NCBI GenBank assembly: GCA_028622995.1
Contig: JAJQJQ010000025.1
Span: 2,728,001-2,792,000, forward strand
Length of the DNA: 64,000 nt
Reading direction: 5' to 3'
From: Panagrolaimus kolymaensis
Taxonomy: Eukaryota; Nematoda; Chromadorea; Rhabditida; Panagrolaimidae
Shown here: positions 9,872-23,263 of the stretch, piece after piece
Position numbering within the stretch: position 1 is the first letter of the stretch
Layout: each line of letters opens with the position of its first letter
Position numbers and translations under genes: made by a program
Notes under the pieces: model-generated
What the model was told of the DNA's origin: nothing
Database searches by the model: none
The model's input: the letters and a program-made list of their open reading frames with translations, nothing else

Positions 9872-12800
9872 ATGACTCGGTTATTTCGGAATAAAAAAGT
9901 GTATCCAGATAAAGATGGAGTTGTTAAATCAGTTAATCTCGAATATCAACCTGCAAGCTTTAAACAAATGGTAAACTTTTAAAATAAGAATTTTAATATC
10001 CACAAAAATTTACATATCATTTTATTAATTTTTTTAGCTTCGCTATGCAAAATGTACTGATTATTTACTTTTATGTGGTGGAATAATGGGGAGTATAATC
10101 TCTGGTTGCCTTAACCCTATGGTGCCTTTTATCATGTCTGGAATGAATACAGTCATGATGAAAGCTCATCAAGATATTTTACATGGGAATGCAGATCTCG
10201 AATTATTAACTTCCCAAGTATTTAATACTACCATGAAATTGGCGATTAATGGAATTTTAATGTTTGCTGCCGCATATTTTTCGGTAAAATTTTTCATTTG
10301 AATATCAGCTGCTTTTAGCGAAAGAGTTTTAGATGGTTTGCTTTTATTGCCTTTGTGAACGCCAAATCCATGTAATTCGTAAGCGCTTTTTCTTCGCCGT
10401 TCTCCATCAAGACATGGAATGGTTTGATGTAAATCAAGTTGGAGCATTAACTCAAAAAATGTCGAGTGGGATTGATCGAATTAAAGATGGAATGTCAGAT
10501 AAAATTGGAATTATTTGTCATGCTTGTATTAGTATGATTAGTGGAACCATTATTGCCTTTTATATGAGGTTAGTCGTCTGATTTTCTCTCTCATTTATGT
10601 AAAAAAAATTTAGTTGGAAAATGGCTTTAGTGATGTTTGCTGTGGCCCCATGTGTTTCACTTTCACTTTTCTTCTCTGCTCATGCTATGAAAAAAGCAGT
10701 TAGAGTTGAAATGAATGCATATAGCTTTGCTGGAGCAATTGCAGCTGAAGTTATATCTGGAATTCGAACTGTTATGTCTTTCAATGCTCAACAATTTGAA
10801 ATTAATAGGTATTCCCGTCTTTTCATAGCCTAGATTTTATTTCTAAATCTTTAGATACCATAAATATCTTAAAGATGCTCGAAAACTTGGAATTCGTAAA
10901 GCCACAATCACCGGTTTATTTTCGGGTATTTTTACATTTTTCGTAAATTTGGCCTGCGCCATTGGTTTCTATTTTGGAGCCACATTGGTATTTAAAGGTG
11001 AAATGGAGGGTGGTCAAGTTTTTAGTGTTTTCTGGGCCATAATGCTTGGAGCAATGAGAGTTGGACAATCTGTGCCAAATATGAATGCCATTATCGGAGC
11101 TAGAATGGCTGCTGGAGAAATTTTTAGCATCATTGACAAAGTTAGTGGTAGCCTTTTTATTTAAGAAAGTTAAACATATTGTAATTTTTCCAGAAACCTA
11201 AATTTGATTGTTCAACCAATGCTGGTAGAAAACTTAAAAATGTGAATGGCGATATTTCATTCAATGACATCTATTTTTCTTATCCCACACGACCAACCGT
11301 TCAAGTTCTCAATGGAGTTAGCTTCGATGTAAAATCAGGTCAAAAGGTTGCGTTTGTTGGACATTCGGGTTGTGGAAAATCGACCACAATTGGCTTACTT
11401 ATGCGATTTTATCAAGCTTCAAAAGGCTCGATCACTCTTGATGGAGTTCCATTGGAAGATTTAAATATTGCATGGTTGCGTGAAACTTTTGGAATAGTGT
11501 CTCAAGAACCTGTTTTATTTGTGGCTACGGTTGAAGAGAATTTGAGATTAGGAGAAGAGATTTCATTCCCAGAATTAGAGGAAGCATGCCGAACTGCAAA
11601 TGCAATGGATTTTATTCAAAAATTGCCTCAAGTCTGAAAAATATCAATGAATTCAAATAAATTTGCATAATTTTAGGGTTTTCAAACTATCATTGGTGAA
11701 GGCGGTATAAAACTTTCTGGTGGACAAAAGCAACGTTTAGCAATTGCTCGAGCTTTAGTTAGAAATCCAAAAGTTTTATTACTTGATGAAGCCACTTCGG
11801 GTTAGTTTCCTATACCTTGAAATTTGCATTTTATAGTTCTAAATTTAGCTCTCGACACTGAATCAGAGCGCCTCGTTCAAGATGCATTAGATCGAGCTGC
11901 ACAAGGTCGAACAACCATAACAATTGCACATCGATTATCAACAATTAAAAATGCAGATTTAATCATCGTTTTTGAAAAAGGTGTTATCGTGGAACAAGGA
12001 AGCCATGAAAATTTGATAGAACAAAATGGAATTTATGCTCAACTTGTGTCCTCACAAATCATAAATCAAAAAGAGGGTGATAGTGATGATGAAGATACTT
12101 TTGAAAGTGCGGATGAAGAATTATTTTTAAGAGCTCATAAAAGAACTTCATCGAGTGAAGAAGCAAATGAACAAGCTCGACGAGCACGAGCAAGTGAAAG
12201 ATTAAGCAAATCTATGACTAACGCCGATACGGATATGGCTGAAGTTAAGGAGTAAGTTTCAACATAAAAAGATAAAAAAAAAATTGACAAATATGAAAGT
12301 TTGAACAAAATTTAACTAAAAATTTAAAAAAAGAATGGCTTTTTAAAATGGTGTTAAAAATTTGCATAATTTTTATTTATTTGTTCTGTAATCTACTTCA
12401 ACTTTTTGTCTTTTAGTGTCGAAGAAGAAGTCCATCAAGAAGGAGCTGCAAGATCCACTTTTAAAGATATCTTCCGATATGCCAAACCTGAAATGAGATA
12501 TTTTATAGCTGGTGTAGTTTGTGCATTTTGTACGGGGATGAGGTTTCCACTTTATGCTGTTTTTATGGGACAATATTTCTTGGCCTTATCCAAATCTCAT
12601 ATTGGCGAAGGGTTGAATGATTGTTTTTGGATTTCAATTGGATTCTTAGTGCTTGCTGTTGTTTCTGGGACCTCAAGCTTTTTATCTGGATATTTTTTGG
12701 GTTCATCAGGTGAAAAAATGGCAACTCGATTGAGAATGGCTGTTTTTACTGTAAGTGTTTCCCAAAACTTGTTTTACATACAATTCTTTCCCTTTTTTAG

Positions 12801-14543
12801 AATATTATGCATCAAGATGGTTATTATTTTGATAAGGCAACTCATTCAGTTGGAAAACTTACCACTCGCTTAGCCACCGATGCCCATAATGTCCAAGCTG
12901 CTATTGATCAAAGGCTTAGTGAAGTATTGATTGGTGTTACTTCCCTCGTTGGTGGTATCCTTTTCGCAATGTTTTGTGGGCCTAATTTGGCTCCAATAGT
13001 TCTTGGAATTTCTCTTATTTTTGTTGTGGCTCAACTTTTCATGAGCAGTTATCTCAAAAAACGTGGAATTCAAGATTTACAAATTGCAGATGAAGCATCA
13101 AGAGTAAATTCTAAAGTTTCATTTTGAAACCAAATCATCTTTATTTTTAGATTGCAAATGAAACAATTGAAAATGTTCGAACTGTTCAAGCTTTGGCAAG
13201 GCAAAAAAATCTTTATGCAAATTTTTGCAAAGCTTCTAATAAACCTCACAAGCGTGCAGTAGCGAAAGGATTCTTTCAATCATTCATTTATTCTCTTGCT
13301 ATAAGTTTTAGTTGTTTAAACTTTGCTGCTACATACACTTTTGGAGTGTTGTTTATCAAGGCTGGTTACACAATGCCGCTAACATTATTTCAGTAAGTTA
13401 AGAAACTTTGTTATTTCTCAAAATTTTTAGCGCTTGAAAAAAACTTTATTGCTAAATTAATTGGCTATTTCACTATTTTTTAAAGTTATTTTTAGTTATT
13501 TTTAACAGAAAAAACATTTTTAAAATATTCCAAAAATGTTATAAAAAATTAAGGAAAATTAGCGAAGAAAAATTCAAAAAAGAAATACTTTCAGAGTCAT
13601 CGAAGCTTTGAATATTGCTTCAATTATCATCATTGCAACTTCATCTTACTTCCCAGAATATTTAAAAGCTCGACTTTCTGCGGGTTTAATGTTTCAAATG
13701 ATGCATGAAAATTCGAGAATTGATGCAATGAACGATGGAGGCTTGACTCCCGCAATTGAAGGAAATATTGCATTTAAAAAAGTTTCATTTGCATATCCAA
13801 ATAGTGGCAAAAATTTAGTTTTAAACAATTTATCTTTTACGTGCTTGAAAGGTAAAACAGTTGCTTTAGTTGGACCATCAGGATCAGGAAAATCAACAGT
13901 GGTTCAATTAATTGAAAGATTTTATGATGTTTTTAATGGAAGTGTGAATATGGATAAATTTGATATTCGTCAACTCAATGTTCCATGGCTGAGAGGCGCA
14001 AGCTCCGTGGTTGGGCAAGAACCAACTTTATTTAATTTAGCAATTCGAGATAATATCGCTTATGGATTAAAAAACATTCCTCAAACTAAAATTGTTGAAG
14101 CTGCAAAATTAGCAAATATTCATAGCTTTATTGAATCTTTACCCGAAAAATATTATACAAACATTGGCTCAAAAGGCACTCAACTTTCTGGAGGCCAACG
14201 TCAACGCATTGCCATAGCTCGAGCCATTATTCGAGACCCAAAAATTTTGTTACTCGATGAAGCAACTTCCGGTAACTTTTTTCTCTCTCAAAGTTGCCAA
14301 AAAAATTATCCTTAAATTATAGCTCTTGACACCGAATCAGAAAGAATTGTTCAAGAAGCTTTGGAGCGGGCAAGTGAAGGTCGAACTTGTATTACCATAG
14401 CTCATCGACTTTCAACCATTCAAAATGCAGATATAATTGTAGTGATTCGAGATGGAAAAGTTTTAGAACTTGGAAATCATCAACAATTATTATCCCAAAA
14501 AGGACTATATTATCGCATGGTTCAAAAACAACAAATGTCATAG
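9872..14543 (+). CDS. pgp: P-glycoprotein, ABCB-type full multidrug transporter
   Basis: Thirteen exons close in phase to 1,267 aa, the normal length of the family: 9872-9970, 10038-10283, 10333-10568, 10614-10808, 10855-11140, 11194-11631, 11677-11800, 11849-12251, 12417-12750, 12801-13103, 13151-13392, 13595-14271, 14323-14543. The layout is TMD-NBD-TMD-NBD. NBD1 has Walker [10 protein letters not shown] (near residue 410), Q-loop SQEP, signature LSGGQ, Walker B LLLDEATS and H-loop AHRLST. NBD2 has GPSGSGKST (near 1062), [17 protein letters not shown] and AHRLST. All catalytic residues are present, so both sites should hydrolyse ATP. A charged Ser-rich linker joins the halves. It exports hydrophobic xenobiotics across the plasma membrane. 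The tandem NBDs share identical splice positions at the D-loop (TS^ALD). Confidence 0.95.
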
Positions 14544-14664
14544 TTTTTATTTTTATCCTTTAATAAAAAAATATCGCTTGCTAATTTTACGTATTATTAT
14601 TTGCATATGTTTATTTCTCGGAAATTCATGATTAAAAATAAATTTATGTTACAAGCAAAAGCTT

Positions 14665-16313
14665 TTATCGAACTCTGCATGATTGAGGCTTACGAGTTGT
14701 AGGTAAAGATGGTTCAGGAGGTGAAAGTGTTGGAACATTATCGGGTGGAAGCGTTTCAAATCCAACGTCATGCGGTTTCTTAGTTGTTGTTGTTGGAGAT
14801 TTAGTTGTTGGTTTAGGAGAAGACTTTGTGGTTGGTTTTGTAGTTGGCTTTGGTGTTGGCTTAGGAGTAGATTTTGTTGTGGGTTTGGGTGTTGGCTTGG
14901 GTGTAGTTTTTGGAGTTAATTTTTGCGTAGTTTTAGGAAGCGGTTTGGTTGTTAGCTTTGTAATTGGCTTCGTAGTAGGTTTGGTAGTGGGCTTTATTGT
15001 AGGTTTAACCGTTGGTTTCGTGGTGGGCTTTGTAGTTGCTTTTGTAGTTGCTTTAGTTGTTGGTTTAGTCGTCGGCTTTGGCGTTGTTTTTGTTGTCGTG
15101 GTTGGTAGATCTTTTCTATAACGTCTGCAAACAAAAGGAGATGAATTTGCACAGTTAAAATCATTCCAGTTCCAAAGTTTTGTTTCACATCGATACACTA
15201 TTTGAGTACAATATTCAACTCCATTAAGATTGTTAGGTGCAATGAACCCGACTCCGTCAACATACCACCAATTTGTATAATCTATTTTAGTGTTATCCAC
15301 CCATTTTGGAACACGATTGTTTTCAAAACCTAACCCTATCCAAATTGAATTTACTCCATCTGCATGCATCATATCGGGTCCAGTGTATTTGCAAAACTTA
15401 TATGGATAAGTTTGATAAAGTAAATCTTTAAAGTAATAAATAAAAAATTATGATTCTTTGAATATGCTTTCTTTCTTTTTACTTACCAAAAACAAAATAA
15501 TCTTCTTCCCAACTATGGATCGAAGTCAAACTGCCTCCTTGATTTTTGCAAGTTTGTACTGCATTTTGCCATGGTTGTTTTGGAAAAGCTTTATAACAAT
15601 CTCGAGTTTTATAAAAATAAGTCCAACCAGTAGGGCATAAAGTTGGAATAATTTGAGGTGTGATTTTTACTGTTTTCATAATTGCGCTTATTTGAGCTTC
15701 ATTTTGTTTACATACATATTGTGAAAATTTCGAACACATGTCATCATTCCATTGAGCATAATTAAAATGACATCTTTTTAAAATATGTCCACAATTTTCG
15801 TTATTATTTGTATTACTAGGATTTCCAGGATGCCAATTTTTATAATCCATTGGAGTTCCATCTATCCATCGCGGATTTGCATGATTAGATACATCCAAAC
15901 CAATCCAAATGGTATATTCGCACGAAATCTCATTTTCAGGATACTCTTTCCGTGTTATATCTAAAGAATTTTTAAAAGATTATAAATAATTTTCTAACTT
16001 TAACTTGTAATCAAATTTCGAGTTGCTAGCGTTAAAATTTAAGCATACCAAGAATAAAATTTTGTTCAGCTAAACTATGAATCGATGTTAGAGTAGCTCC
16101 ACTTCTTTGACACATTTTAACAGCATTTGCCCATACTTGAGAAACAAAAGGTTTATAGCAACCCTTTGTAGCAGGAAAATAATACCATGTTGGCAAACAT
16201 GGAGAATTTGCTCCTAAAGCAAAAGATATGATTCCAACAAAAATCCAAACGAGCAACATTTGAAGAAGAAAAAGAAACAATGATTTGCTATTTTCTTTAG
16301 TTCTTTTTTCCAT
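14665..16313 (-). CDS. Two-domain C-type lectin with Thr/Pro/Lys mucin-like tail (copy 1)
   Basis: Three exons (16313-16049, 15960-15487, 15425-14665) give 499 aa. A hydrophobic signal/anchor near residues 14-33 is followed by two C-type lectin-like domains. CTLD1 shows [26 protein letters not shown], and the final VCKQ. CTLD2 shows [23 protein letters not shown]-type GVEYCTQ and FVCRRY. Neither domain has a canonical EPN or QPD sugar motif, although WHPGNPS sits at that place in CTLD1. A tail of [12 protein letters not shown] repeats follows, which should be densely O-glycosylated. The ATG at 16313 precedes 13 polar residues before the hydrophobic stretch; it may act as a signal anchor. It is tandem to a paralogue at 16888 and convergent with the P-glycoprotein gene (121 bp between stops). 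Confidence 0.88.
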
Positions 16314-16887
16314 TTTTTTTCTAAATATTTTTCACATAATAAACAAACTTTTTTTTATAAGACTATGTTGGTAATGCTGAATTTTATCTTTCTTTTTTTA
16401 AAAAAACTTTATTATGTGAATCGCTTTAATGGAACAACACACAAACCGCAACATTATTTTTAGGCTAGAAAAATCTTTACACGGAACTTTTTAAAGGACC
16501 CTTCTCATTTGATCTTTTTTTTATCTTTATCAATCAAAAAACATATAGTTAACTTTTTTCCATAAAATAAACTTTTGAAATAATCTAATTTAGCCATTTT
16601 GACATTTTCGATAAAATCCAAGCAATTAAAAAATTAATGAGCAACAAACTTATTTTAAATTTATTATATTTCAAAATCACGAAAAAAAATTAACCCGTTC
16701 TAAAATTATTAAGAATTTAAACATATTAGTTATCTATCTCATTTATTGAAGTATTTTAAAAATGGAAGAAATGATTTAAAAAATATTTTTCTAAGAATTT
16801 TTAAAACAAGTGTTCAAATTTTGTTGTTTTTAAATATATTTTATTATTCTATTTTAACGGTAATACTTTATTTTTATTTGTAACATT
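16314..16887. other. Spacer between the two lectin genes
   Basis: AT-rich; contains the upstream region of lectin copy 1 and the 3' flank of copy 2. No further gene recognised. Confidence 0.4.
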
Positions 16888-18893
16888 TTATACGGGACAT
16901 CCGTTACATCCAACTTTAGTTGCATGCAAAAAGGCAGGGGAGGTGATTTTTGTTTCAAATCCTTGTGCTGTAGAAATATATTTTGTTGCGGTGGTCGTAC
17001 TAACAAGTTCTCCATCGCTATTAAGCATAACAGCAATAAAACACTTTCCACCGCCGTCACAATATGGATACAATTCAATTAAAGGATCTTGTTTACCTTT
17101 GGGATTTGGTTCGAAACATTCACCTGTGGCATCACAAATACAAAAATCAACACAAGTTGGACCATAATCAACGCCTCTATCCACCGTGCCTACACCGCCC
17201 TCTCCAAACATGATTTCTTCAGGTGAAGGATCAAAATAACTTATCCCACCACAAACTTAAAAAATATTTTAGTATTATCGTAGAAAGTTAAAGAAAACCC
17301 GTTTACCTGTTGCAGGTTTAGATCCATAAAAGCCATCAATGATGGTGACATCATTATTAATAAATATACCAGGCTTATTTGTTGGGCATGCAGACGTTGT
17401 GGTGGTTGTGATTGTTGTAGATGTAGTAGGTGCTGGTGTTGTTGTAGTAGTTGTTGTAGTTGGTTTTGGAGTTGTTGTCGTCGTCGAGGTTTTGGTTGTC
17501 GGTCTTGTTGTTGTGGATGTTGTCGTAGGTTTTGTTGTAGCCTTAGTAGTTGTCGTTGTGGGTTTCGTCGTGGCTTTAGTAGTTGGCTTCGTTGTTGTTT
17601 TAGTGGTGGGTTTAGTTGTAGGTTTAGTTGTTGGTTTGGTTGTTGGCTTCGTGGTGGGCTTTGTTGTAGCCTTTGTTGTGGTTGTAGGTTTGGTGGTTGG
17701 TTTATTCGTCGGCTTTGGTGTTGTTTTTGTAGTCGTGGTAGGGAGATCTTTTCTATAACGCCGGCAAACAAATGGTGAAGGATTTGAACACCGATAATCA
17801 TTCCATTGCCATGAATGAGGTTCACATCGATATAACTGTTGTGTGCAATATTCAACTCCGTCGCGATTATCCGGTTGAGAAGCGTACCAATTTTTATAAT
17901 TCACTACGGTATTATCAACCCATTTTTGAACACCATATTCAGCAATCCATAAACCGATCCAATAAGAATTTATTGAATCGGCATACATCATTTCCGGTCC
18001 TGTATTTGCGCAATACTTAGTTGGATAAGCTTGAGAAACCAAATCTTAAATAAAAAAATTTAACTTTATTACCGTTTAATACAAGCATATATGTGCTTAC
18101 CATAAACAAAATAATCTTCTTCCCAATTATGAATTGAAGTTAAAGTTCCGCCATTAGCAAAGCAAGTTTTGTTTGCATCCAGCCAAGGTTGTTTTGGAAA
18201 AGGTTTATAACAATCACGATTTTTATAATAATAAGTCCATCCAGCAGGACATAAAGTAGGAATGCTAACAGGCGTGATTCCTGCAGCTTTCATAATGGCT
18301 TGAACTTGGGCTTCCGTTTGTCTGCATACAAATGGAGATGAATATCCACATTGCATATCATTCCATTTAGCAAAGTTATCTTGACATCTTTTTAAAATAT
18401 GTCCACACTTTTCATCTCCGCCACTCGGGTTTCCAGGATGCCAATTTTTATAATCCATTGGAGTTCCATCAATCCATTTCGGATTTTGAGGATTATTTAC
18501 ATCCAAACCAATCCAAATATAATCATCACAAGTATGCGTATTTAAAGGAAATGCTTTTTGAGTTATAGCTACAAAAGTTTAGTGTTATTAGAGTTTGAAT
18601 CTTTAAACGTTTTTGAAAATCAACCCCTCCGAAACTTGATGAGAAAGCTTTTTTCTTTTCCCTGACTGACTTTCGTGAAACTTACCAAAAATAAAATTTT
18701 GTTCAGCTAAACTATGGATTGACGTTAAAGATCCTCCACTTGCTTTACAAACACTAACAGCATTAAGCCATATTTGTGAAATAAATGGTTTATAGCAACT
18801 TTTGGTTGCTGCAAAGTATGTCCATGTTGGTAAACACTGTGCATCGCTGAGAGGGAAAGTAACAATGCTTACTAAAATCCAAATGCACAACAT
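16888..18893 (-). CDS. Two-domain C-type lectin with mucin-like tail and extra Cys-rich C-terminal domain (copy 2)
   Basis: Four exons (18893-18686, 18568-18101, 18044-17307, 17255-16888) give 593 aa. A clean signal peptide ends near SDAQC. CTLD1 ([37 protein letters not shown]) and CTLD2 (CYKPFPKQPW, SIHNWEEDYF, WIGLW, DGVEYCTQ, FVCRRY) parallel copy 1 exon by exon. Then comes a long Thr/Pro/Lys repeat. Exon 4 adds about 120 residues absent from copy 1, with ten or so Cys (CVDFCICDATGEC, YCDGGGKC, GCNGCPV at the end). I do not recognise this last domain. Likely a secreted or glycocalyx lectin; nematode family members are often induced by microbes, which is general knowledge and not shown here. 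Confidence 0.88.
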
Positions 18894-19313
18894 TTTGGAA
18901 TAATTAATATTCGTATTAATGGTGTTAGTGTTTTTATACTCTTTTTTTCAACTTATTTCTCATTGTTAAAAGTTTTTTTTGGAGATTTATGATATATGTA
19001 ATTAAATTTTCAAACATTTTTTATGTGAATTTCTTTTGTTCAAATATTATTAGCCGCAAGGCTGGAAGAAATATTTTATGGAATCAAAATAAAAACATTT
19101 TTTATGTATTTAAAAAGAATAAAACGAAATTTTTTTGAGCATGTTATTTTTACATAAATATTTGTCTTTTTTTAATGTAACGTTTTAGTAATAATAAAAA
19201 CTATTCTATATTTACGTGACAAAGTGAAATCTGTGTTTTAAAATTTTTTTATTAGACAATTAAAAAAGGCAACCAGCTTTTAAAATTCAATAAAAGTTCT
19301 ACTAACAAATTTT
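18894..19313. other. Intergenic, divergent/tandem flank
   Basis: Upstream region of lectin copy 2 and 3' flank of the seven-helix gene. AT-rich, no additional feature seen. Confidence 0.4.
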
Positions 19314-20783
19314 TCACTGCCAAACTCGTTGTAAACGTTTAAAATAATCATCATGGGTCATCGAAGTTGGAACTTCATTTGTCATGGTTCTCACAGAAAC
19401 GACGCTCAAAGAAACTGATACTTCATCGGAAGAAAAAATGGAAGTTAAAATTGCGATTCTTCTTGATTTTCTTAAAGTGTTAATTAAACTGAAGAAAATG
19501 AGAATTGATGAAAGTTCAAAAAACTAAAAAATAACTTTTAGATTTGATTTTTTTTACTAACGCAAACTTACTAAATAAAAACAAGGGAAGCCAATAACGA
19601 TGGAAAATCCAAAAAGATAGGTGCCACTGAGTGAAAAAATAATTGCGATGATGCCAATTATGGAGTCGATGGTTACCATAGGAAGATAATTTCTGAGAAG
19701 AATTATATTTTTGCCGCACTGAAAATGTTTACTTTAGTAAATTTCTATGAAAACTTAGAATTCAAATGAGTAATCAAACAATTAACTAAAAATATGTTTT
19801 TCCCTGAAATTACTCGGATACAAAGCATTTTTAGCTGTGATTTATGAAATTTGGATTTTTGCTCTCTTGTTTTTCTTTTTATCTCAAGGGAGGAAGGGCA
19901 AAATAACAAATACTCATGAAAATAGTGGTTTTACCAAGAAAATAATGATGACTTACTTCATGCCTAAGTGAAAGTGACGAAGATGTAAATGATTCTTTGC
20001 GCAAATAATTAATGAAAAAATAAAGAAATATTGATGTCTAAAAACAAAATCATTATTGATAAAAATGATTTCTCGAAGTTAAAACTTACCAAAGTATTGA
20101 GAATCTGTACTGTGGTAATGCATATTTTAAAATAAACATCAAAATTTATACCACTTCCTAAAATTACTGTTAAAAAACGAGTAAAAAAGTGGAACAAATT
20201 TACCTCCGAAAAGCAAAGTAGGCCATGCCATAAAAATGGAAAAACCCAACATCCCCATTAATGCCGCTATGCACATTAAAATTGATATAATATTATTACC
20301 GTAATGTTTATAAAATTTTGCTTTTAGTCCAATATCAATAATAATTAATAAAATTATGAATTTGAGATAAATTGATAAAGCCATAATAACCAAGTTTATT
20401 TTTATTGTGGGGCTATCACTAACAGAAATATTGAAATTTATTAATGCAATGGTTAAAGCAGATGCAATAATGCTTTTGAGGAAACTCACAATTAAAAATG
20501 AAGCCATTAGAATTCTGAAAATCAAAAAATTAAAGGTTTTTTATAAATTTTATTTCCCATATTTTTGAATTTCGAAAAGAATTTTAAAAAAAACTTCAAA
20601 GTATGTATTTAAAAAAAACCCTTTCTAAAAACCCTTATTGAAAACTTACATAGCAGTTGTGTGTTCAATATGTCTTGATTTCCTTTTCAAAACAATAGCA
20701 GTAGTCAAAATTACTGAAACAATTGAAATTAAACTTAAATAATGATAAATATAATATGGAATTATTTCAGCTGAGGAAAGCAT
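19314..20783 (-). CDS. Seven-transmembrane protein of an unassigned nematode family (copy B)
   Basis: Six exons (20783-20650, 20514-20204, 20157-20090, 20037-19957, 19718-19572, 19523-19314) close to 316 aa. Hydrophobicity shows seven helices: TM1 in exon 1, TM2-TM4 in exon 2, TM5 across exons 3-4, TM6 in exon 5, TM7 at the exon 5-6 junction. Motifs shared with copy A at 21413 include KSRHIEHTT after TM1, FLKSIIASAL in TM2, SSLSLRHE before the exon 4-5 junction, CGKN and PMVTIDS-IG leading into TM6. Exons 2, 4, 5 and 6 have exactly the same lengths in both copies (311, 81, 147, 210 nt). A chemosensory GPCR is the natural guess, but I could not place it in a named serpentine family. Confidence 0.8.
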
Positions 20784-21412
20784 TATTTCTTTTTTATAAT
20801 AACAAACTGAAGCAGTCTATGGCGTTTTATTGAAAAAAATAAACGAATTTTAAAGCTTTTTATTTTTTAAACAAAACCTCAAGGGAATTTTTATTATACG
20901 TAAAATTAGATAGTAAGATGCGCCATCATTAGGAAATAACAAAAAGCCAGACAATAAAAAGCAAAAAAATTAAAGTACGTCTGGTCTCTTTTTTTAGAAT
21001 ATCTTAACGTCATAATTTCTATTCAAATACCACCTTCCTAAAGTACCCTCGCTTCGCTTATTGGAAGAGTTTTTTCAATAATACAAATCATGAATATAAA
21101 TAAAGTGTTCCGATAAAGTGTCTGAGAAGCCAATGAAAAAAACCCCTTGATTAAGAATCCGTCAATTTATTTGTGGAAAACCTATCTTAGTTTAAGATTT
21201 TAAAAATGGTAAAAAAAAAGCATTAGTTTTATTTTCGATGGATTTTTTTTATAAGGGTTAAAATATAGGTAAATGTTCTTTAATTAGTATCTTCCTTGTT
21301 TAACATAAATTTTATTTATCGTTAATTTGTATACATTTTTTTCCTTCAAATTTATCAATAACAAGGTTCTAACAAATAAAAAATTTTCTACAACTTTAAA
21401 AACTAAAATTTT
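20784..21412. other. Intergenic between tandem seven-helix genes
   Basis: Promoter region of copy B and 3' flank of copy A. No coding frame; nothing else recognised. Confidence 0.4.
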
Positions 21413-23263
21413 TTATTTCTTCCATGATTTTTGTAAACTTTTAAAATATGCATCATGCGTTTGAGCTGTGGGAACTTTGGATGTCATTGTTTGGATTACT
21501 GTAATTCGAGATGCTTCATTTTCGCAATTCGTGGTCAACCTTTTGAAGATTCCAATTCTTCCAGATTTATGCCAACTCCAAATTAAATGAATGCATGTTA
21601 AAATTGATGTAATTTCAAAATACTAAAAATTTCGATAGTTTTTTATGACTCGAAATGAAAAACCAAAAAGTATCTTACCAAAAAATAATTTGAAAATGAA
21701 ACATTAGTTGGAAACATAAAAACATAAGTTCCCAAAAGTGAGATTGTTAGAGCCCATGTGCCAATTACGGAGTCGATTGTTACCATAGGAAAGTGGCTTT
21801 TAAGCAAAAGAACATTTTTGCCACACTAAAATAATAATTATATGCAAAAAAAATTAAACATTAAAAATTAGATACTTTTAATGATCATTTTTATTTATGA
21901 AAAAAAGCGTAGTCGCAAGGATGTAAATTTTGGTTTTTTTTATAGCTTGACATTTTTAATGATAGCTGCTTCCATGAAAACCTTTAAAAAACGAAAAAGG
22001 TTAACGAGCAGTGGTTAAATGGTACCCAAATGCCAGAAATAAATTATTTTTCCATTTTAAAGGTTTTTTAAAAAACAAAAAATTAATTGCTTTTTTAACG
22101 GATTACTGTATTTTTAATTTCAAGGGATTGTAAAAAATGATGTTTGAAAAGAAATCCAAGGGTTAAGTTAATTTTTTTATGAGAAAAATAATTGTAAAAT
22201 TACGCAATATTATGCATAAAGAGAATTACATTAATTCATTATTTCTCTCTGGCTTTAAATGCAAATATTGTAAAAAAATCATTCAATTTATTTTTGCAAG
22301 CACAAAACTTACTTCGTGTCTAACTGAAAGTGAACTGGAAGTGATAGATTGCTTTCTCAAATATTTAACAAAATAATATAAAAATATTGATGACTAAAAA
22401 TTATTTATTAATTCTATTTTCAAAAAATAAACTTGAGGCTACATACAAAAGTGCTCAGCAGTTGAACAGAAGTAATAACAATTTTAAAATATATAATAAA
22501 CCAATTTCCTATAAACAAATAAATCAAATTTGGCCATAAAAAAATAATAAAATTTTCATACCTTTAAAAACAAAAATTAAAGAACCCATAAAATATGAAA
22601 GTCCCAAAACTGCAGCCAACAAAATCAAGCAGGCGATACTGTAAATTAAACCTTGGCCATAATTTTGACCAAAATGAGCTTTAAAAATTAGGTCCAAAAT
22701 AATTAAGAATACTAAAAACTTTAGATATACGCAAACAATCATAATTCCACAACTATAATAAGCTCGACTAATATTAAATAAATCATAATCCAAGTTAAGC
22801 GCATTTGTGGTCAAAGCTGATGCAATTATACTTTTGATTAGATTTGTTAATAAAAAAGTTATGAACAATATTCTAGAAAAAATTAGATTAAACCAAAGAT
22901 TCAGAAGCTCAAAGAAAATAAGGAAATAATCTTCTGGTATTAAAAGATTTTTTAGATGCTAATTTAAAAAAAAAATTGAAAATTTTTTAAAAACATTATT
23001 GTCAAACTAAGTTTTAGTTAACTTTTTTGTAAATATAAAAAATGGCTATCAAATAAGAAAACTTACTGTTCGGTTGAATGCTCTAAATGCCGGGATTTTC
23101 GAAAAAATGACAAAATAATCGTAACCACAGAAAAAATCACAGCAATAAAAGATAAATATTGATAAATGGTATACGGTATGGAATCGATGAAAGTCAATTT
23201 AAATGGATTAAATTTTATTGTTGTTCCATTTAAAGTTGCAGGAGGTAAAGTATCGTTTTCCAT
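21413..23263 (-). CDS. Seven-transmembrane protein of an unassigned nematode family (copy A)
   Basis: Six exons (23263-23067, 22872-22562, 22508-22447, 22393-22313, 21825-21679, 21622-21413) close to 335 aa. The extracellular N-terminus is short with two N-glycosylation sequons (NDT, NGT). TM1 ends in RKSRHLEHST; TM2 contains NLIKSIIASAL; the loop SSLSVRHECGKN and the PMVTIDSVIG entry to TM6 match copy B. The intron between exons 4 and 5 is the only long one (487 nt). The C-terminal tail is basic and contains MTSKVPTAQTHDAYF, also conserved in copy B. Same interpretation as copy B: a probable serpentine receptor, family not determined. Confidence 0.8.

Noticed and set aside
14828..15121. Val/Gly-rich plus-strand ORF
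   Set aside because: Antisense shadow of the TTKP repeats of lectin copy 1; repeat DNA keeps all frames open.
17339..17758. Val-rich plus-strand ORF and Gln-rich minus-strand ORF
   Set aside because: Antisense and frame-shifted readings of the Thr/Pro/Lys repeat of lectin copy 2.
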